Below are positions 1 through 6,268 of a stretch of 7,805 bases of DNA, in pieces. The notes beneath the pieces were generated by a model. The model ran no database searches, had not been told where the DNA came from, and saw nothing but the letters and a program-made list of their open reading frames with translations. The stretch's first letter is position 1. Each line of letters opens with the position of its first letter. The DNA is from an uncultured Actinomycetes bacterium (GTDB taxonomy: Bacteria; Actinomycetota; Actinomycetes; Nanopelagicales; Nanopelagicaceae), in contig CAIUHB010000087.1 of assembly GCA_903898855.1 (NCBI GenBank), positions 1 through 7,805 of the forward strand. Direction: 5' to 3'. The translations under genes were made by a program, and so were the position numbers.

Positions 1-1
1 A

Positions 2-529
2 AAGGTTGAACCCTTTGAGCAGGCGATGATCCAACCTTCTAGTGTCGATGTCCGGCTCGACCGCTTCTTCCGCGTCTTTGAAAACCACAAGTACTCGGTT
101 ATCGATCCCTCGATCGAACAACCAGAACTCACTCGCGAGGTAGCTGTTGAGGCCGATGAAGAGTTCATCTTGCACCCAGGAGAGTTTGTTCTCGCCAGCA
201 CGTATGAAGTCATCACACTTCCAGATGACATCGCTGGTCGCCTCGAAGGAAAATCTTCACTCGGTCGCCTTGGCTTACTGACTCACTCAACTGCGGGATT
301 TATTGATCCAGGATTCTCTGGCCACATCACGCTCGAACTTTCTAATGTCGCTAACTTGCCGGTGAAGCTTTACCCAGGAATGAAAATCGGTCAGCTTTGT
401 CTCATTAAGCTCTCATCACCAGCTGAGCATCCATATGGCTCTGCTCTGTATGGATCGCGCTATCAAGGTCAGCGTGGCCCTACGCCAAGTAAATCCTGGC
501 TTAATTTTCATAAATCCAAAATTAAGTAA
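2..529 (+). CDS. dcd: dCTP deaminase, probably the bifunctional dUMP-forming type (5' end cut by window edge)
   Basis: Cytosolic nucleotide enzyme of the trimeric dCTP deaminase/dUTPase fold; it supplies dUMP for thymidylate synthesis. The frame is open from base 2 (KVEPFEQA before the Met at base 26) and matches the family N-terminus upstream of the [12 protein letters not shown] motif, so the Met at 26 is internal and about 15 residues lie outside the window. Counting that Met as 1, the core motif [18 protein letters not shown] spans residues 75-92, the catalytic Glu of LELSN is residue 104, and the nucleotide-binding tail [14 protein letters not shown] is at 142-155. The [11 protein letters not shown] segment follows mycobacterial and Methanocaldococcus-like bifunctional Dcd rather than the E. 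coli type (HVTAHRIDPGW). This suggests that dCTP is taken directly to dUMP; that is inferred from resemblance. A short lysine-rich tail (HKSKIK) follows the usual end. The gene is 18 bp upstream of lemA, which appears to have its own promoter. Confidence 0.96.
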   Translation, partial: KVEPFEQAMIQPSSVDVRLDRFFRVFENHKYSVIDPSIEQPELTREVAVEADEEFILHPGEFVLASTYEVITLPDDIAGRLEGKSSLGRLGLLTHSTAGFIDPGFSGHITLELSNVANLPVKLYPGMKIGQLCLIKLSSPAEHPYGSALYGSRYQGQRGPTPSKSWLNFHKSKIK

Positions 530-535
530 AGAGCG

Positions 536-541
536 TAGAGT
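536..541 (+). promoter_or_regulatory. Candidate -10 element of a leaderless lemA promoter
   Basis: TAGAGT fits the actinobacterial -10 pattern TAnnnT and is followed by exactly six bases and then the lemA ATG at 548, so the predicted transcription start coincides with the A of the start codon. There is no convincing Shine-Dalgarno in front of lemA. No TTGACA-like -35 is visible at the usual distance, which is common in this phylum. The same arrangement recurs at three other starts in the window. Confidence 0.5.
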
Positions 542-547
542 TGGACT

Positions 548-1105
548 ATGTCCACAACTCTAATCATCATCGTTGCCGCAATCGCTTTAATCGCGCTCTT
601 TGCCATCTCTGGCTATAACCGACTTGTTCGACTCAATATCTCAGTTGATGAAGCCTTCTCGCAGATTGAAGTACAACTCAAGCGCCGTTCGGATTTAATC
701 CCCAACTTAGTGGAAACCGTTAAAGGTTATGCAGCGCATGAGAAGACCACCTTGGAAGAAGTTGTCGCTGCTCGCGCGAAAGCAACTACCGCAACCACAG
801 TGGCAGATGTAGCCGCGGCAGATGGCGCCGTAACCCAAGCGCTCCGCGGCCTATTGGCTGTTACCGAAAATTATCCAGATCTCAAAGCATCCGCTAACTT
901 TTTAGCTCTGCAAGAGGAACTCTCCACCACCGAGAACAAGGTCTCCTTCGCGCGCCAGTTCTACAACGACAATGTGCGCTCGCTCAATCAGGCGATCAAG
1001 ACCTTCCCATCTAATTTATTTGTATCGATGGCTCACGTAACTGTGCGAGAGTTTTATGTTGTCGATGACCCACAGAACCGTCAGGCACCAAACGTTAAGT
1101 TCTAA
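548..1105 (+). CDS. lemA: LemA family membrane-anchored protein
   Basis: LemA proteins are small membrane-anchored helical proteins of unsettled biochemical role, found across bacteria and often encoded beside HtpX-type or other membrane proteases. The 185-residue protein has one N-terminal transmembrane helix at about 4-22 and very few residues before it, which predicts a short N-terminus outside and a helical body in the cytoplasm or an equivalent topology. The family signature follows at 28-64: RLNISVDEAFSQIEVQLKRR, then SDLIPNLVETVKGYAAHE. Later landmarks are the alanine-rich helix at 74-100, LQEELSTTENKVSFARQFYND at 121-141 and the FPSNLF motif at 153-158. Length and motif order are normal, so the gene looks intact. 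Its stop codon shares one base with the htpX start (TAATG), indicating a two-gene operon with translational coupling. A cofactor or scaffold role for HtpX is suggested by pairing only. Confidence 0.95.
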   Translation: MSTTLIIIVAAIALIALFAISGYNRLVRLNISVDEAFSQIEVQLKRRSDLIPNLVETVKGYAAHEKTTLEEVVAARAKATTATTVADVAAADGAVTQALRGLLAVTENYPDLKASANFLALQEELSTTENKVSFARQFYNDNVRSLNQAIKTFPSNLFVSMAHVTVREFYVVDDPQNRQAPNVKF

Positions 1106-2016
1106 TGACTGCTTCTAACTTTCGCGTCCATCAAAGCGCAAATAAACGTAAGACCTTTGGGCTGCTCGCCGGAATGGCAGCGCTCGTAACTCTAGTTATC
1201 TACGCAGCTTTAACTTATTTTGGTCGCGGTGGAATCGGAATTCTCCCGATTGCAGTTGTGGTTGCGCTGATCTCTGTCTGGGGCTCGTATTACTCATCGG
1301 ATTCGATAGTTTTGACGATGACTGGCGCCAAGCAAATTCAATATGAAGATAATTCCAAGCTCTTTGATCTAGTGCAGGAAGTCTGTATCGCCAGCGGATT
1401 GCCGATGCCCAAAGTTGCCGTTGTTGTAGATCGTGCGCCAAATGCTTTTGCAACTGGGCGAGATGAGAAGCACGCCTTGATTGCCTTTACCACCGGAATT
1501 CTGGAGGTGATGGATCGAGATGAGCTACAAGGCGTTATTGCCCACGAGATGTCACATGTCGCTAATCGCGACACTCTAGTCTCGGCAATTGCTGCCACCA
1601 CAGCTGGCGCAATCGCATTGATTAGCGATCTCTTGATGCGAGTGATGTGGTTTAGCGGCGGTCGCGATCGCGATGAGAACAACAATTCCAACCCCATAGC
1701 AATGGTGGCTTCGCTACTTGTTTTGTTGATGGCGCCACTTGCAGCCGTATTACTTCGCTCAGCTATTTCTCGTAAGCGCGAAGCGCTGGCAGATGCCACC
1801 GCGGTCTCCTTCACTCGAAACCCAGCAGGGCTGCGCAAGGCGCTAGAAGTACTTCAAGCCGATAACACGGTAGTAGATCAACGTTCTACCGCGGTTGCGC
1901 ATATTTGGATTGAATCACCACTGGATTCATCTAGCGTCTCAAAGTTATTTGCAACCCACCCACCACTTGCCGAAAGAATTGCAATATTGCGAGAGATGGA
2001 AGCAAACCCCGCCTAA
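1105..2016 (+). CDS. htpX: HtpX-type M48 zinc metalloprotease
   Basis: Integral-membrane zinc endopeptidase of the M48B family, which in characterised bacteria cleaves misfolded or damaged membrane proteins. The 303-residue protein has two N-terminal membrane segments at about 19-38 and 44-63, a cytosolic catalytic region, and two further hydrophobic segments near 160-182 and 198-220. The zinc site is complete: HEMSH at 147-151 supplies two histidines and the catalytic Glu148, and the third ligand is Glu226 in SRKREALAD. The C-terminal signature FATHPPLAERIAIL is at 282-295. The ATG overlaps the lemA stop by one base, so translation is probably coupled and no separate ribosome-binding site is needed. 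The stop codon at 2014-2016 directly abuts the stop of the convergent sensor kinase gene. Apparently intact and full length; orthology to E. coli HtpX specifically, rather than another M48B protein, is less certain. Confidence 0.95.
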   Translation: MTASNFRVHQSANKRKTFGLLAGMAALVTLVIYAALTYFGRGGIGILPIAVVVALISVWGSYYSSDSIVLTMTGAKQIQYEDNSKLFDLVQEVCIASGLPMPKVAVVVDRAPNAFATGRDEKHALIAFTTGILEVMDRDELQGVIAHEMSHVANRDTLVSAIAATTAGAIALISDLLMRVMWFSGGRDRDENNNSNPIAMVASLLVLLMAPLAAVLLRSAISRKREALADATAVSFTRNPAGLRKALEVLQADNTVVDQRSTAVAHIWIESPLDSSSVSKLFATHPPLAERIAILREMEANPA

Positions 2017-3501
2017 TTAATCGGCAGAGATAGGGAAATGCAGGGTGAAGGTTGAACCCTCGCCCTCTTTTGATTCAACGCTTACGTGACCACCAAGCGC
2101 CTTCATCACCGCATCAACGATGGAGAGACCAAGTCCACTTCCTTCGCCAGCAGTTCTGGAGCGAGATGAATCTGCGCGATAGAAACGTTCAAAAATTCGT
2201 TCTTGGTGCTCTTTTGAAAGTCCAGGTCCTTTATCGCTCACAGATAAGAGTGTTTCATCATCACTCTGCGAGATGGTCACAGTAATTGGAGTACCAGCAG
2301 GAGTATGTGTGCGAGCATTAACAAGCAAGTTAGCGAGTGCTTGATGAATGCGAAGTTGATCGCCGAGTACGAAGATTTCTTCGCCCTGTGAATTTAAAGT
2401 GATCGGATGGTCCGGGCCGGCAGCTTGGGCAGATGCAACTGCCTCCTCGGCCAACAAAGAGAGATCAACTGGTTCGCGTTCGATGGTGCGATGTTGATCG
2501 AGCCGGGCAAGAAGTAAGAGATCTTCCACGAGTGAACCCATACGAATAGATTCTTTTTCGATTCGACCGATGAGCTCCTTGGTCTTCTCTGGACCTTCTA
2601 CTGCGCCTTGGCGGTGAAGTTCGGCAAAGCCACGAATAGCGGTGAGTGGTGTGCGAAGTTCATGACTTGCATCTGCCACAAATCGGCGAAGTTTGGATTC
2701 CGATTGGGTGCGCGAATCAAAGGCCTCTTCAATGCGACCGAGCATCGTGTTGAGTGATTGCGTTAGTCGCCCAACCTCGGTGCGAGGATTTTGTTCTGGC
2801 AAACGCGCTGAGAAATCACCTTCGGCAATTGCAGCCGCAGTCTCTTCAATCTGGGTTAATGGACGCAGACTCAAGCGAATAATTAAATTAGCGATGATGA
2901 TGATGGCAACTAAAACGATTAACGAGATCAGCAAGTAAAGCCAACGCAGCTCACCAAGTGTGCGATCAACGCTATCTAGTGCCACTGAAACAACAACAAT
3001 CCCATCACCTGATGGGAGTAAGCGGGCGATAGCTCGAATATCTGGAGCAGTACCAGCTTCTTGAATTGTGAAAGGTTTTCCGTTGTATTGCAGGACTTTG
3101 CTGATATTCAATCCAGCAAATGGGCTGGTGGAATTACTTTGGGCTAAATCACCGCCTAGGTGGCCAGTGACCTTTCCATTTAAATCAAGGAGAGTTACTG
3201 AGGTAGCGGTAGGAACTCCGCCAAGTGGGCGCACTGGCTTAAGTCCAGTATTAGTCGAATCCTCTTCGGTGGAGTTGGGATCGATACCGGCGCGATCAAG
3301 TCGCAAGATAGAACCACCAGCGATGCTATTTAACTGAGTATCTACTTGGTTAATCAGAAAAGAGCGAAGCGCGCTATTGGAGGCAAAGTCAGAGGCGAGA
3401 ATCGCAACAGCAGAGAGCGAGAGACTTACGAGTATTAGTCGTGTGCGAAGTGGCCAATTGCTCGCAGCCAAGCGAGATGAGGAGCGAGCTTTTGCGGCCA
3501 T
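2017..3501 (-). CDS. HAMP-containing sensor histidine kinase, PhoR-like (actinobacterial)
   Basis: Membrane sensor kinase of a two-component system whose partner is the response regulator gene just upstream. The 494-residue protein has a basic N-terminus, TM1 at about 20-38, an extracytoplasmic sensor loop at 39-186, TM2 at 187-210 and HAMP at 211-263. The HisKA domain follows with the phospho-acceptor His280 in ASHELRTPLT. The ATPase domain shows an N-box (Asn395), G1 (DKGPG, Asp423), an F-box (RIFERFYRAD, 436-445) and G2 (GEGSGLGL, 452-459), so catalysis should be intact. PRTEVGRL and IRGFAELHRQGA closely resemble Mycobacterium tuberculosis PhoR as I remember it, with TcrY-like kinases the alternative; the symbol is left blank because the sensor loop is not recognisable. 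The ATG lacks a Shine-Dalgarno but has a TAnnnT hexamer six bases upstream. The stop abuts that of convergent htpX. The stimulus is unknown. Confidence 0.95.
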   Translation of the reverse strand: MAAKARSSSRLAASNWPLRTRLILVSLSLSAVAILASDFASNSALRSFLINQVDTQLNSIAGGSILRLDRAGIDPNSTEEDSTNTGLKPVRPLGGVPTATSVTLLDLNGKVTGHLGGDLAQSNSTSPFAGLNISKVLQYNGKPFTIQEAGTAPDIRAIARLLPSGDGIVVVSVALDSVDRTLGELRWLYLLISLIVLVAIIIIANLIIRLSLRPLTQIEETAAAIAEGDFSARLPEQNPRTEVGRLTQSLNTMLGRIEEAFDSRTQSESKLRRFVADASHELRTPLTAIRGFAELHRQGAVEGPEKTKELIGRIEKESIRMGSLVEDLLLLARLDQHRTIEREPVDLSLLAEEAVASAQAAGPDHPITLNSQGEEIFVLGDQLRIHQALANLLVNARTHTPAGTPITVTISQSDDETLLSVSDKGPGLSKEHQERIFERFYRADSSRSRTAGEGSGLGLSIVDAVMKALGGHVSVESKEGEGSTFTLHFPISAD

Positions 3502-3507
3502 GCGTAG

Positions 3508-3513
3508 AGTCTA
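3508..3513 (-). promoter_or_regulatory. Candidate -10 element of a leaderless promoter for the sensor kinase
   Basis: On the minus strand TAGACT (TAnnnT) is followed by six bases and then the kinase ATG at 3501, so the predicted start of transcription is the start codon itself. It lies in the 23-bp gap between the response regulator stop and the kinase start, where no Shine-Dalgarno is seen. It would let the kinase be transcribed separately from the regulator, in addition to readthrough. Confidence 0.45.
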
Positions 3514-3524
3514 GGTGACGATTC

Positions 3525-4274
3525 TTAATTAGTTGCTGGAAGGCGCAAGCGATATCCAACGCCGCGCACTGTATGAATGAGTTCTGGCCCATTGCTATGC
3601 AACTTTTTGCGCAAGTAAGAGATGTAGGTTTCTACGATTCCAGCATCGCCACCAAAATCGTATTGCCATACATGATCCAAAATTTGGCTCTTGCTAACTA
3701 CTCGATTTGCATTGATCATTAAATATCGAAGTAGCAAAAATTCAGTAGGGGAGAGTTCGATCAAATTTCCACCGCGGCGAACCTCGTGGGTAGCTTCATC
3801 GAGTTCGAGATCCGCAAAGCGAACCTTCTCATCATCGGTTGCGACTTCAACCGCACCGATACGACGGAGCAGTGCGCGAACGCGAGCAACGAGTTCTTCT
3901 AGGCTAAATGGTTTGGTGAGGTAATCATCGCCACCGATACGATTGCTCAAGCCAGTGATCTTGTCTTCAGTCGTATCTTTTGCGGTAAGAAAGAGCACAC
4001 CAACGTTGTGTCCATCTTGGCGAAGTTGGCGACAGACTTCGAAGCCATCTTGGCCAGGCATCATGACATCTAGAACAATTGCATGTGGTTTAAATTCTTC
4101 AGCAGCGACTAGCGCCTCTGAACCATTGGCAGCGGTACGAACTTCAAAGCCAACAAATCGAAGGCTGGTTGCGATGAGTTCGGAGATACTTGATTCATCA
4201 TCGACAACAAGGATGCGTTGGGTGATGGTGGCAGCGCCTTGATCCGTTCCGGACTTCTCTTTAACTGCGTTCAT
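3525..4274 (-). CDS. OmpR/PhoB-family response regulator, PhoP-like (actinobacterial)
   Basis: DNA-binding transcription factor activated by phosphorylation, presumably by the sensor kinase encoded 23 bp downstream. From the ATG at 4274 it has 249 residues: receiver domain at about 20-138, with the acidic pair Asp25-Asp26, phospho-acceptor Asp69 (VLDVMMPG), Thr97 (FLTAKD) and Lys121 (LTKPFS); then a winged-helix domain at about 150-246, with LSPTEFLLLRYL, the recognition-helix region VWQYDFGGDAGIVETYISYLRKKL and HTVRGVGYRLR. It closely resembles M. tuberculosis PhoP in both domains as remembered; this is not the phosphate regulator. The receiver has two extra residues before GGDDY compared with the usual spacing. 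An in-frame GTG at 4289 is possible, but AGAGG lies seven bases before the ATG and overlaps the region just after that GTG, so the ATG is preferred. The upstream region carries DnaA boxes and a direct repeat suggesting regulation there. Confidence 0.95.
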   Translation of the reverse strand: MNAVKEKSGTDQGAATITQRILVVDDESSISELIATSLRFVGFEVRTAANGSEALVAAEEFKPHAIVLDVMMPGQDGFEVCRQLRQDGHNVGVLFLTAKDTTEDKITGLSNRIGGDDYLTKPFSLEELVARVRALLRRIGAVEVATDDEKVRFADLELDEATHEVRRGGNLIELSPTEFLLLRYLMINANRVVSKSQILDHVWQYDFGGDAGIVETYISYLRKKLHSNGPELIHTVRGVGYRLRLPATN

Positions 4275-4281
4275 ATTCTGG

Positions 4282-4286
4282 CCTCT
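4282..4286 (-). promoter_or_regulatory. Shine-Dalgarno deciding the response regulator start
   Basis: AGAGG on the minus strand is seven bases upstream of the ATG at 4274. No comparable motif precedes the alternative in-frame GTG at 4289, so the ATG is chosen and the protein is 249 rather than 254 residues. Confidence 0.6.
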
Positions 4287-4287
4287 C

Positions 4288-4307
4288 ACTACCTGTTCTT
4301 CGGTAGT
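4288..4307 (-). other. Short inverted repeat immediately upstream of the response regulator ribosome-binding site
   Basis: ACTACC and GGTAGT form a perfect 6-bp stem around an 8-base loop, ending one base before the Shine-Dalgarno on the minus strand. It has no T-tract, so it is not a terminator. It could be a small 5'-UTR hairpin or a dyad protein site, or it could be chance. Confidence 0.3.
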
Positions 4308-4324
4308 ACAGAGGATTCTCCCAG

Positions 4325-4342
4325 TTCCTGAACGTTTCCTGA
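4325..4342 (-). promoter_or_regulatory. Candidate PhoP-type operator: 7-bp direct repeat with 4-bp spacer
   Basis: Read on the minus strand, TCAGGAA-ACGT-TCAGGAA is two identical 7-mers with an 11-bp period, placed 51-68 bases before the response regulator ATG. OmpR/PhoB regulators bind as tandem dimers to direct repeats with about this period, and mycobacterial PhoP is known to use 7-bp repeats separated by 4 bp. Autoregulation by the adjacent PhoP-like regulator is the natural inference. Confidence 0.45.
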
Positions 4343-4379
4343 GAACCGGCCGAGTTTCGCCTAGTAGTTTGAGCGCGAG

Positions 4380-4410
4380 TTATCCACAGAGATTATCCCC
4401 ATGTGGAGAA
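4380..4410. promoter_or_regulatory. Cluster of DnaA-box-like sites
   Basis: Three 9-mers fall in 31 bp: TTATCCACA at 4380-4388 (plus strand, a perfect DnaA box), TTATCCCCA at 4393-4401 (one mismatch, same strand) and TTCTCCACA on the minus strand at 4402-4410 (one mismatch, inverted). They lie between the crgA stop and the response regulator, about 106-136 bases upstream of the latter's ATG. A TAATCT hexamer (4390-4395, minus strand) falls inside the cluster and could be a -10 that DnaA would occlude. Flanking DNA is not strikingly AT-rich and no dnaA or dnaN is seen, so a regulatory or titration site is more likely than a full origin. Confidence 0.55.
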
Positions 4411-4441
4411 TTACACCGTTGTTATTTACGCGAGGTTTTTA

Positions 4442-4699
4442 TTAGCGCCACTGAGTTGCGAGGGTAAAACCCAGAGCAACAAAGCCAAAGCCGACGACCA
4501 TATTCCAGGCACCGATATGTGGGATTGGATATTGGGTTCCGCTGACGTAATAAATGACGATCCAGATCAGGCCAAGGATGAAGGCGCCGACCATGGCTGG
4601 TGCCAACCACTTAGGGCTCTCAGTTGGAACTGGAGCGTGGTGAGCAACGGCCTCAGGAACGAAAGGCTTTTCCTTCTTACGTAAGCGTGACTTAGGCAT
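4442..4699 (-). CDS. crgA: Cell division protein CrgA
   Basis: Small actinobacterial membrane protein that, in mycobacteria and Streptomyces, localises to the septum, interacts with divisome proteins including FtsZ, and modulates septum formation. The 85-residue protein has the family layout: a basic N-terminus (MPKSRLRKKEK), a short proline-containing linker, TM1 at about 30-51 beginning with PKWLAP, an extracytoplasmic loop, TM2 at about 64-81, and the characteristic C-terminal ATQWR. Length is normal for the family. It is 21 bp downstream of pknB on the same strand, matching the crgA-pknB neighbourhood of other actinobacteria, where crgA lies close to the replication origin. No Shine-Dalgarno precedes the ATG, but TAACCT six bases upstream suggests a leaderless transcript in addition to readthrough from pknB. 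Two consecutive in-frame stops (TAATAA) end it and no intrinsic terminator follows. Confidence 0.95.
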   Translation of the reverse strand: MPKSRLRKKEKPFVPEAVAHHAPVPTESPKWLAPAMVGAFILGLIWIVIYYVSGTQYPIPHIGAWNMVVGFGFVALGFTLATQWR

Positions 4700-4705
4700 G
4701 GCGCA

Positions 4706-4711
4706 AGGTTA
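4706..4711 (-). promoter_or_regulatory. Candidate -10 element of a leaderless crgA promoter
   Basis: TAACCT on the minus strand fits TAnnnT and is followed by six bases and the crgA ATG at 4699, so the predicted first base of the RNA is the start codon. It sits in the 21-bp pknB-crgA gap. No clear -35 is seen at 17 bp upstream, which would lie at the 3' end of pknB. Confidence 0.45.
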
Positions 4712-4720
4712 CACCAGAAG

Positions 4721-6268
4721 TTAGCCAGCTTTGTTGATGGTCACAGTTACCGATGAACCAATTGTTTGGGTACTTCCCGAGGCGGGAGCCTGGGCAAGCA
4801 CAACGCCATCTGGTTGTGAGTTGTCGCTGGCATAAATTATGTTAACGAGGAAGCCGGCTTGCACAAGTGTGGTGCGAGCTTGAATCTCACTTAAGCCAAC
4901 GAGTTGTGGGACTGCAACATTGCCGCTGGAAATTTGTAATACGACTCCGCTACCAGCAGCGATAGTGGTGCCTGGAGTTGGCGAAACAGAGATGACAACG
5001 CCCGGCGCTTGATTGGAATCTACTGGCGTTGTTTGGCTAATTATCAAACCTACCGAAGTTAATTCATTTCGAGCATCAACAAGTGATTTACCAACTAGAT
5101 CGGTAGGCACCAAAGTATTTCCCGGACCATCGGAGATGGTGAGTGTGACGCTACTTCCCTTTTGCACCTTCGATGTTGCAAGTGGAAGTTGGCTAGCAAT
5201 TCGATCTTTAGGAATATGTGAATCTGGTGCATGTTGAAAATTAACGGTAAAGCCGGCAAGTAAATTCGTGGCTTGATCTTGAGTAAGACCAACCACGTTA
5301 GGAATTTCTATTCGCGGCCCAGTAGGTGTACTTGAGTTATTAAAAGTAAAAGCCAAGGCAATCAAGGTAATCAAGGCAACGATGCCGGTACCAAGAATAA
5401 ATAGATTTCGCCGCGGAATAATGCGGGCAATCTTTGTGGTTACTGCTTGTCCCTTCATTACTCGCTTTATATCTGCGAGCATCAACTCAGCGCTCTGATA
5501 ACGATGTGCCGGATCCTTAGCCAAAGCCACCGAGAGAATTGTGTCTAATCCAGGATCAATCTCCGGATTGAGTTCAGAGGGTGGTGTAAATGGCGATGAG
5601 ACATGTTGGTAGGCAATTGAAACTGGAGTATCCCCAACAAATGGTGGGCGAGAGGTAAGTAGTTCGTAGAGCAGACAACCTACGGAATAGATATCGCTGC
5701 GGGCATCGGCAACTTCGCCAGTAGCTTGTTCGGGGGATAGATATTGAGCTGTTCCTACTACATTCCAAGTATTAGTCATGGTCGCGCCAATATCGTCAAG
5801 TGCGCGGGCGATACCAAAATCCATCACCTTCACATCGCCAGTATCGGTCAACATGATATTTCCGGGCTTTATATCGCGATGGATAATTCCATTTTGATGG
5901 GAATAGTTAAGCGCATCCAAGATTCCAGCAACGATCTCAAGTGATTGATCGATTGTTGGCGGAGTTGGGCTATTGAGCAGCTCGCGTAAAGTTTTTCCGT
6001 TAACCAATTCCATGATGATGTAGGAATTAGTTCCATCTTCACCTGAGTCATACACCGAAACGATGCCGGGATGATTTAAGCCAGCAGCAGCGAGTGCCTC
6101 TTTGCGAAAGCGGGAGAGAAATGATGGATCGCGCGCTAAATCGCTACGAAGTACCTTTACCGCAACCGGCCTGGAAAGGCGCAAATCCTCACCAAGGTAG
6201 ACATCGGCCATACCACCAGTGCCAATCATCTGCGCAATCTGATAGCGCTCGCCAAATACCTTATTCAT
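4721..6268 (-). CDS. pknB: Ser/Thr protein kinase PknB with three PASTA domains
   Basis: Transmembrane eukaryotic-like kinase that couples extracellular muropeptide or lipid II sensing to phosphorylation of cell-wall and division proteins. From the ATG at 6268 (515 residues): kinase domain at about 8-270 with glycine loop IGTGGMADVYLG (15-26), Lys38, helix-C Glu57, catalytic HRDIKPGN (Asp132), DFG (Asp150) and activation-loop Thr165 and Thr167, aligned with the autophosphorylated pair of M. tuberculosis PknB. A basic juxtamembrane stretch leads to one TM helix at about 289-309, then three PASTA repeats at about 320-382, 384-448 and 450-514; mycobacterial PknB has four. PIERs of catalysis all appear present, so it should be active. 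A GTG at 6277 is in frame, but AGGTG lies six bases before the ATG. The start overlaps the pstP stop by eight bases (ATGAATAA). The genes for pknA, rodA and pbpA, usually between pstP and pknB, are absent. Confidence 0.96.
   Translation of the reverse strand: MNKVFGERYQIAQMIGTGGMADVYLGEDLRLSRPVAVKVLRSDLARDPSFLSRFRKEALAAAGLNHPGIVSVYDSGEDGTNSYIIMELVNGKTLRELLNSPTPPTIDQSLEIVAGILDALNYSHQNGIIHRDIKPGNIMLTDTGDVKVMDFGIARALDDIGATMTNTWNVVGTAQYLSPEQATGEVADARSDIYSVGCLLYELLTSRPPFVGDTPVSIAYQHVSSPFTPPSELNPEIDPGLDTILSVALAKDPAHRYQSAELMLADIKRVMKGQAVTTKIARIIPRRNLFILGTGIVALITLIALAFTFNNSSTPTGPRIEIPNVVGLTQDQATNLLAGFTVNFQHAPDSHIPKDRIASQLPLATSKVQKGSSVTLTISDGPGNTLVPTDLVGKSLVDARNELTSVGLIISQTTPVDSNQAPGVVISVSPTPGTTIAAGSGVVLQISSGNVAVPQLVGLSEIQARTTLVQAGFLVNIIYASDNSQPDGVVLAQAPASGSTQTIGSSVTVTINKAG

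Noticed and set aside
1338..1838. 166-residue open frame on the minus strand
   Set aside because: Shadow of htpX, which has the complete zinc site in the plus frame.
2017..4274. Assigning the symbols phoP/phoR outright
   Set aside because: Resemblance to mycobacterial PhoPR is strong in conserved domains, but related pairs such as TcrXY share them and the sensor loop cannot be matched by eye.
3525..4289. GTG at 4289 as the response regulator start
   Set aside because: No ribosome-binding site precedes it, while AGAGG is well placed for the ATG at 4274.
4383..4407. Stem TCCACA/TGTGGA with a 13-base loop as a crgA terminator
   Set aside because: The stem is a by-product of two inverted DnaA boxes; the loop is long and no T-tract follows on the minus strand.
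4380..4410. The DnaA-box cluster as the chromosomal origin itself
   Set aside because: Only three boxes in 31 bp, no AT-rich unwinding region of useful length and no dnaA, dnaN or other origin genes in the window.
4403..4684. 93-residue open frame on the plus strand
   Set aside because: It lies opposite crgA, whose family match, membrane segments and conserved C-terminus are clear; the plus-strand product resembles nothing.
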